Positions 57,492 to 64,000 of a stretch of 64,000 nt of DNA are shown here, in pieces. Under the pieces are notes generated by a model. The model was not told the DNA's origin. It searched no databases and saw nothing but the letters and a program-made list of their open reading frames with translations. The DNA is taken from contig JAQJVL010000111.1 in NCBI GenBank assembly GCA_035578905.1, forward strand, positions 1,110,607 to 1,174,606, read 5' to 3'. The position numbers and the translations under genes were made by a program. Each line of letters starts with the position of its first letter. The stretch's first letter is position 1. This DNA comes from Stictocephala bisonia (Eukaryota; Arthropoda; Insecta; Hemiptera; Membracidae).

Positions 57492-58354
57492 CAGTAGACT
57501 CCCGATTATCCACGATAATGAGTGGCTGACCTTTCGTGGATAATCAAAATCGAGGATAATCCAAAACTAGCCTAAAATTGCCTGACAATGACTAAAATCA
57601 ACTCTGAAACAAAACTGAGCCTTAAATTAGGCCTTACTATGAGTTTAGGTTTAAAAATAAAACAATTAAAATACAGTAGTACAGTAAATACTGACATTTA
57701 ATAAAATTAAGTATCAGTTGAATCACATAACAATATTTTAATGAAAGTAAAGCAAACGCTTTTATTGTTGGGTTGGAAAGAAGTCTTTTATAGATTTTTG
57801 ATTCTTAGCGCTAGACTTTTCTTACAGTGCTTGCACAAATTTTTCGTAACAACATAATATCAAACGCTGTTGTGTCTTGTTATCTCTCTATGGATTTTCC
57901 GTTTATCCATCTAGTAAATCAGTCGATAAGCACTTCCACACTGTACTGACTACTGTACACAACTGACTCACAGTGGCAGACGGCAGTGAACTCAAAACAA
58001 TAGAGTGCGCCACAGCCACCCTGACGGACTCATCAGTTGCAGGCGAAGTACATTGTAAACAACTACCCTACATGTTTCGAAAATAACGTTGAAGAGCGGA
58101 AACAATGATACTAATTTCAAATTTTATACATCATATATTACATATCAAGAGACATTTCGACCATCTAGTGAACATTATCAATCTGTAATTATAAGTTAAA
58201 TTTTGATTACAAATCAAATCATTATCATTATTTCTATCATAATAACGTTGTTGCATAAACTATGTACTATATGTGCTTTAATTTTTTTTTTTTTCACGAT
58301 CGTGGTTGATCCGCAATGTGGTTAATCCACTCGTAGATAAACGGGAGTCTACTG
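57492..58354. mobile_element. Pogo/Tigger-type MITE
   Basis: TA at 57490-57491 and 58355-58356. Ends CAGTAGACTCCCGATTATCC and, reverse strand, CAGTAGACTCCCGTTTATC, with ATAATC/GGATAATCC subterminal repeats. 863 bp, non-coding. Confidence 0.85.
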
Positions 58355-58953
58355 TAATTACATTTTTTCACATCTGGTAAACTTTCCACTATTATTAATA
58401 TTTTAGAATATATAGTTTGTATTAACTGCACTTGTACAGAGATTATTAAAAATAGGGATTGGAAACAATGAATCTTACAGTAGCCTGAATCTGAAAGCCT
58501 GAAACTTAGATTTTGTACGAATTTGATGAGTTTCTTAGTTGATTAGTCTAGGTTCTGGTGTTACTTGGTTTGAATGAAGACAAATGTGTGTTTTAAATGA
58601 GAAATTAAAAAAAAATTTCTGATCACTTATACCTTTAAAATTCTATAATATTTTATAGGGGTGTGCATTGCAGCAAATTTGTTTCGATTTTATGCAACGA
58701 TGCGATTCAAAGAATTTCAATTTGATGCCACTCGATTTGGTGTGCACATACAGAATTTATGGTTTTTATTAAGTTTTGAAGCAGGTACCATGTCTTGCTA
58801 GTACAAAGAAAGATAATTTAAAACATATATTTGTTTGATCATATGTATGTTAAATTATGATTAACCGTTAGCTAGTTAATGCTATATGTAGACAACAAAA
58901 ATATGAAAATTAACTTTATATCAAAGTTAGGTCAATTCAAAATAATATAAGTA

Positions 58954-59215
58954 CAGTGAAAACCCTATTGTCCGTCACCCTATTTTCCACTAGGTTCTGT
59001 TATCCGTCAGTGTTTGGGTTCGTCGCACCATGATATGACAATTACCATATGACTCATCTATCTAGAAGACGACAATTCCCCCTCCAGCCGTCTAGCCCAC
59101 ATAAGCCTAGTTCCAACGGCCTGCCATCCGTAAAGGCTTTATCTGCCGTCTACCAGATAACAGGTCGTTGGAACAGCTCGGCTGTGTACGCCTGATGTAC
59201 GGACAGACCGTCTGG
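58954..59215. mobile_element. Possible half of a pogo-type MITE
   Basis: TA|CAGTGAAAACCCTATTGTCC with CCGTCA motifs looks like a left end. No matching right end was found; it may be truncated near 59215. Confidence 0.35.
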
Positions 59216-60291
59216 GGTTGGCCCCTATTATTTTTTAATTATTTTATTTTCTATTATTTTATACTTTATTTTAAATATATTTGTTTGTATTTTAATATGT
59301 ATATAAAATTTAGTTATTTGCCTTATTGACATGTCTGTTAATGCTTTTAAGATAATTATTTGTCCTTTGTTGACAAAATGAAATGTACATAACTAAAACA
59401 AAAAAAGTGTCCCCCTCTTATGATATGTAAAAAGTAGCAAAACAGGCATTGCTCCATGCATTTATGACAGAAACATTTATCTTGTCAACATCACTCCTCC
59501 CATGCCGGACACCATTTATTTAAGGTAAGCCTTACACCACTATGCCACAGACCAGTGCCTCTGGAAAAAGCACGGAAAAAAGTACAAGCTTGAGCTGAAT
59601 TTTATCTGACTATCCTTACCACTGTTCCTGGCCAAAGTCATCACCTCAGACCAGCCATTTCAGCACTGATGGTTTGGTGCATTTGTTCACTTTTTAACGT
59701 GAACGTGCCGTGGACGTTAAACTACTATGGGTTTTAAGACTGTACATTTGTATAACCCAAAATTGGTTTGATATTGTCAGCTAAAAAATGCCTAATAAAT
59801 TACCACCTTTTGCTCATCAAGTCATCTTTACAAAATTTCAATCTTTTGAGTTATGTTCTAGCGATTTTATTGTAGTTTATAAGTAGTCCTTTTACACTAT
59901 GTATTATGTATCTGTTTAAAGTTGTTTTTTTTCTAATATTAGACAAATGTAATATAATACGTTCATGTATATTTTAATAAATGTACGTTAGCTTTAAGAC
60001 ATGTTTCAACTTGATGTTGTATAACGCTTGTTAAAAATTTAATGATACAATAAATTCTTGATTCTATGTAAAAATTTGCATATAATACTGAAAACCACAG
60101 TAGAAACATAAGTTGTGATTGCAATATTAAAAAGTTCAGAAACATTTATTTTGATTTAATATTTAATATCAAATTGTTTATAAATTTATTAGTACAATAG
60201 AAGAGAGATGTACCACTGGCAGTCTTAAAAGACTGCCATTGATACTTAGCTGTTGTGTTCTTTGTTGGTTCTTTAATAGTAGACATTCTTC

Positions 60292-60362
60292 CCAGGTAAG
60301 TTTGCTGATACCCTTCCACTCCTATGATATTAATTACTATCCTAGTCCCCTATAATCTAACA
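60292..60362 (+). repeat. Snapback retroposon fragment with acceptor/donor motif
   Basis: GGTAAGTTTGCTGATACCC to CCTATAATCTAACATC is a diverged copy of the snapback right arm. Together with upstream CATTCTTCC it makes TTCTTCCCAG|GTAAGT (60286-60301), a textbook juxtaposed 3'/5' splice site on the host strand. Confidence 0.6.
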
Positions 60363-60424
60363 TCAAATTTATCATAAACTTCTTTTAATGAAACATTTTA
60401 AACAGACATATTTTATGGCTGTAG

Positions 60425-60603
60425 GTACAATCACGGAGTCGGAGTGTGGCTGAACTACAGGTATCAGGTGTGCGGTTATCATTCACCAAGCGGACGTATG
60501 ATACCAGCCTTACTCTCACCGTACACGGACTCCTTCTGGTTGATGCCTTGCAAACATTTGGCCCTGACTTTGAGTTGCTTGTTGCTAGCCACAAGCACGT
60601 TGG
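60425..60603 (+). CDS. Vps13D: Vps13D exon with TVHGLLLVDALQTFG
   Basis: Acceptor TGGCTGTAG at 60424, donor GTTGG|GTCAGT after 60603. 179 nt, phase 0, GG left over. Translates VQSRSRSVAELQVSGVRLSF, then TKRTYDTSLTLTVHGLLLVD, ALQTFGPDFELLVASHKHV. The TVHGLLLVDxxQTxGxDFxLLxASHK run is the strongest VPS13D match in the window and the main reason for the symbol. GG plus C of the next exon gives Gly. Confidence 0.9.
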
Positions 60604-61186
60604 GTCAGTATAAACAGGCTTTCTTCAAGAGTAACTTTGTTTTATCAACTAAATTAAACCTATGAGTAGTACAATCATTTAGTTATAACATTGCCTCTTT
60701 TGTACTTAAAAGTATACTGTACTTGCATGTGTTCAGTATTTCACTGATTTTTTTTGTTTTTACTTTGTAGTGGTTTCATTATATGTTATGTTGATTTAGA
60801 CTTACACACTAAGTTAATAGAGTTATAATATATTATATCTTGATTACAACTTCTTCATAGCTCTTGAGAAGATATAAGAGACAAAGTAGGCCAGAAGCTT
60901 TCTTAAATAACTGTAAGAAAGCTTTAAAACCCTCTGAATTACAAAAACTAAGTGGAATGATTATATATCAAAGTTAAACTTGAAAATAGTATTGATAATC
61001 CTTTACAGATTAAATCCATACTCTGCCCAAAAAGTAGTTTTATTCATGTTCAGAAATTAAACTCAGAAGACAGAGAAGCAAAACCATTCGGTATGAGGAT
61101 AGAGCTTAACTTCTTTGATTTCAAAGCTACTCCTGATTTGGATATTTGAACGTAAATTCAATGTGAATTTGTATTGAAACACTTTA

Positions 61187-61525
61187 CAGTAAAACCTCTT
61201 TAGTCCGGCATTCAATAGTTCGGAATTTTCTATAATCTGATATTGTTTGTGTCTACCGTAAACTCGAAAAACGCCTTTAAAATTGCAATGCAATGTACGC
61301 ACACTTTGTGTCACTCGATCCCTCTTATAATCAGTGGCTGAATGAATGTGACATAAATCAGGTATATTCGAAAATCTAGGTTGCACTTGTTTATTATGAT
61401 TTATGAGGACACAATATTTTTCTTTGTTTAGTTTGACACCAGTCATTCTTTGTTTTGTATTTTATGTACACTGAATGGAACATTGTTAAGAATACATTAA
61501 GTTATATTAACTAATATTACTATTA

Positions 61526-61558
<33 letters not shown>

Positions 61559-62122
61559 CACTCCCCAGTTTATATGGCCCTACAGGCCTGTGTGTGAACT
61601 TATTCAACGAGTGACTGTTACCTCAGTAGGGATTCGAACCTTGCCCTCTGCAGTCTGAAGCATTAGCCACTATGCCAGCAATTATTCTCAATTATTTTAC
61701 TTGAGTTATTATTCTATCTGCAAATGATTTTGAATAAACTGATTTATGTGTGTATAAATTATATTTGTGGTCTACATGAGGAATAAATGTTCAAATTACA
61801 TTTGGTAGGCTTTGTTAATACAGAATTTTAAAATGTTATAATTCAAATATATTGTTATTAATCTTTTTGCTGATTGACATTTACTTCTCTATTTAAGTAG
61901 AGTACCTACTATAACTAATTTATACTTATATGTAATATGTAACTACACGTACCTTTATAATGTTTATAGCTTTAGTTATAATAAATAATATGTTTATTGT
62001 TAATCTGATTTTGTTGATTTATTAATTACTCATAATTTATAAAAAAACCTTAATAGTCCAGAAGCCTTTTTAATTCGGCAAGTACTAGGCCCTGAAGGTG
62101 CCGGATTAAAATGGTTTCACTG
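61187..62122. mobile_element. Pogo/Tigger-type MITE with embedded SINE
   Basis: TA at 61185-61186 and 62123-62124. Ends CAGTAAAACCTCTTTAGTCC and, reverse strand, CAGTGAAACCATTTTAATCC, both with TCCGGCA. 936 bp including the SINE at 61516-61684. Confidence 0.8.
61516..61684 (-). mobile_element. tRNA-derived SINE, minus strand
   Basis: On the minus strand: GCTGGCATAGTGGCTAATGC (A box TGGCATAGTGG), GGTTCGAATCCC (B box), ending in an A run of about 35 (T run 61518-61552). A and B boxes in normal tRNA spacing, but the element runs on beyond the tRNA part. About 168 bp. Confidence 0.75.
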
Positions 62123-62918
62123 TATAGCCTACATTTATTATTTAAACCACGAAACCGAATATAACATTTAGTATTCTATGCATGCTTAAGTTACTAAAGG
62201 TACATCTCTTGAAATAAAATGTCTTTGGGCCCCTGATAACCAATTTTTTTAGTTTTTAAGCTAGAATTCAGATATAAGTGTAGAATTTATTACATGTGCG
62301 CACCTGTCAAATTTGAAAATTTTACTCGAGTATCTTCCGAGTTAAGCCATAAAATCTACTTTTTTGCGATATTTTCACTTAAGAATTAAATTAGGGTCTA
62401 AAAAGGCCGCCATCTTTTTTATGAGAGAAAAAAGTCAACTTTGTCAGTTTTCCTAGAGGTTTCAGACCAAGAGCTTCAATTCAAATATAAACATTATGGG
62501 GGTAGGATACCAGGAAGTGTCTCAACTTTTAGTGTCAGTCAGTCAGTGATGCACTACATCGAGCTTCTTATTCTTATTTTAGTCAGTAAGTTTAAAGCTG
62601 ATAACCACTATTAAAGTTAATTTGTCATTGGGCTATTAATTAATGACACTTTTCAAGTAATAGTCGGCCCTAGTTTGTAATAATGACAACATTTGCTCAA
62701 TTACATACATCACACTCATTAGAAATTCATATTCGCCCATATCTTGACGATCGGCATCTTAAGAATAAATAAACATTAAAGATAATTTGTTTCTCATTTT
62801 AAAATTTTGTTGATATTTGAAATCTGGTTGATCTAAATCTGAACAGTTCTCGACTAAATATTAATGAAACATTTGACTGGAATAGAATAATATAAATTGA
62901 ATTGACTGTTTTGTGTAG

Positions 62919-63082
62919 CATGGACAGTGTGAGTGGCAGTCTGAGGGATAGTGAGCCGACCTCACCCACCTCCCCTGCCTCACCAGATCCCCTGTGTAGC
63001 CGAGGGTTCAGGGGCTTCAACACCACTTCCCCATCAGCCATCACCACTGCTCTCTCCAGTCTCTCTGGGGACCAGTGTCGAG
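62919..63082 (+). CDS. Vps13D: Vps13D exon with SGSLRDSEP, last visible
   Basis: Acceptor TTGTGTAG at 62918; proposed donor CGAG|GTGCAC after 63082 (weak consensus). Gly from GG|C, then MDSVSGSLRDSEPTSPTSPA to SLSGDQCR with G left over. SGSLRDS followed by a Ser/Pro-rich loop is the VPS13D order after the ASHK segment. The 3' end is the least certain of the exons because the donor is non-ideal. Downstream exons are beyond the window. Confidence 0.75.
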
Positions 63083-64000
63083 GTGCACTTCCTATCTGCT
63101 AACACTAGAAAATTACTAAACATGAATAATTTTTAAAGTTCTCATATACTCCAATAAAATGATTTATTTTTGAGAGGCCTTTCGCCTACAATGTAAGCAT
63201 CTTTAGACATCAGCAAAATTTTAATTTTAAAACTTATTTTAATTTTGTTTTAAAATTAAAGTTTTGTTGATATCTGAGATATTATTAGAGTATATGAGAA
63301 TTTTTATAATTATTTATAATTTTAATAATCTCCTGTAAAGAACTCAAAGAAAAAAATGAATTACAAACATTTTGATGAACCTATTTTCTTAATTAAAACT
63401 AGTTGTTATTCATTTTTTTTAAATCCCAAAAAGACCTTTATTTAAACAATATGAAGCAGTAAAAATCAGTTTGTAAGGAATTGAATTAGATCAGGATTTG
63501 GTTCTATATAAATTTTGCTATTGAATAAAAAGTTCACTGTTATCATTAATTCTTACAATATTTATCTCTCTTATTTAGTTTAGATATGAAGTAAAATGCT
63601 GCAGTAACCACCCAGTATTTCATTTACAATTGATAAGAACACTTTTCTTACTAGGGTAGACAGGGATTGTTGGACATTACCATCATATAAAAAACAATAT
63701 TAAAAAAATTACTCACTAAATTCTTACGACACACACATACTGACAACAGCGTTCAGACGACCAAGGTTACACACTCTGATAAGGGGCCCAATTCACAACC
63801 GGTTGGAGTATAAATGTTCTCTCCAGTCTACCGACGTAGGGGGACAAGACAAAACAACCACAATACACACCACTGTAAACCCAACACAGACTGATGTTGC
63901 CGGGGAGGTTCGCTCCAAGCCTACCAGAAATACAAATGAATACCTTCCGGAACGAAGGGTCATGAGATGTTTGGTTATTGATTGGTTGGGTTCTGGACTA
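63083..64000. other. Intron, nothing recognised
   Basis: AT-rich to about 63700. The last 300 bp are GC-richer and could be a transposon end or an exon-free repeat, but I recognise no motif. A small inverted repeat TTTTAATTTTAAAAC / GTTTTAAAATTAAA is at about 63220-63260. Confidence 0.5.

Larger units (their letters stand above)
57351..60424. other. Intron with pogo-type MITE
   Basis: Contains the MITE at 57492-58354, a half-element at 58954 and a snapback fragment at 60290. 59216-60290 is AT-rich with nothing recognised. Confidence 0.6.
60604..62918. other. Intron with Tigger MITE and SINE
   Basis: Besides the listed elements, 62340-62780 contains repeat-like text (GTCAGTCAGTCAGTGATG, CGCCCATATCTTGACGATCGG) shared in part with 25990-26020. 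No gene seen. Confidence 0.55.

Noticed and set aside
61516..61684. A tRNA gene on the minus strand
   Set aside because: A and B boxes are present but there is no cloverleaf-length gene end or terminator; long A tail and extra body mark it as a SINE.

Overview
The window is intronic and exonic sequence from an animal, almost certainly insect, nuclear genome. It is AT-rich, with small exons in long introns, GT/AG splice sites, tRNA-derived SINEs, many cut-and-paste DNA transposons and a TTAGG-type (insect telomere) motif inside one repeat family. I cannot fix the order or species. The only host gene I can support is on the + strand: an internal part of a VPS13-family bridge-like lipid-transfer protein, best matched by memory to VPS13D (conserved order: a W/G-rich SWFPxWxGWY-type motif, then RDxVFxxLN, NPxxxxxxxDFF, SAPQ, VVDLG, VGRVKDNWK, GNLP, TVHGLLLVDxxQT, SGSLRDS). 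Seven exons are single-copy (4719, 8205, 12097, 13920, 57203, 60425, 62919). Five exons occur twice. All splice phases join, so the chain is open from 4719 to 63082.

The dominant structure is a roughly 21 kb near-identical direct duplication: copy A 14307-35307 and copy B 35807-56345, separated by a run of about 500 N. Each copy carries the same five exons (819 nt, 273 codons), and A to B would splice in frame. The copies differ by a few percent and by at least eight transposon insertions, most with a precise empty site in the other copy. I think two divergent haplotypes placed in tandem by the assembler is the likeliest explanation; a real, recent in-frame tandem duplication is the alternative.

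Copy-A-only insertions are a 5 kb LTR element on the minus strand with a sense-inverted Gypsy pol fragment (15726-20719), a hAT-like non-autonomous element (26804-29668) and an intact mariner (30873-32166). A segment at about 33810-34308 with a minisatellite is also A-only. Copy-B-only insertions are a DD41D foldback element (35929-36828), a 6.9 kb hAT-like element with an intact 762-aa transposase (38522-45404, nested in a Tigger element), a snapback retroposon (49133-49526) and a composite snapback insertion (55141-56118). Shared by both copies are a dead Tigger/pogo element, a SINE and a 215-bp palindrome.

The most unusual material is a family of about 300-400 bp inverted-repeat (snapback) elements. 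They have 13-15 bp target duplications, as expected of target-primed retroposition, an end carrying telomere-like TTAGG units, and strong splice motifs including back-to-back acceptor/donor (recursive-splice-like) sites. A 32-bp-type minisatellite (GTATTGACCCACCCACCCA) recurs at eight places. The flanks (1-14306 and 56346-64000) hold MITEs, SINEs, a LINE remnant, a 93-bp satellite and a DD41D transposon nested in a foldback MITE.
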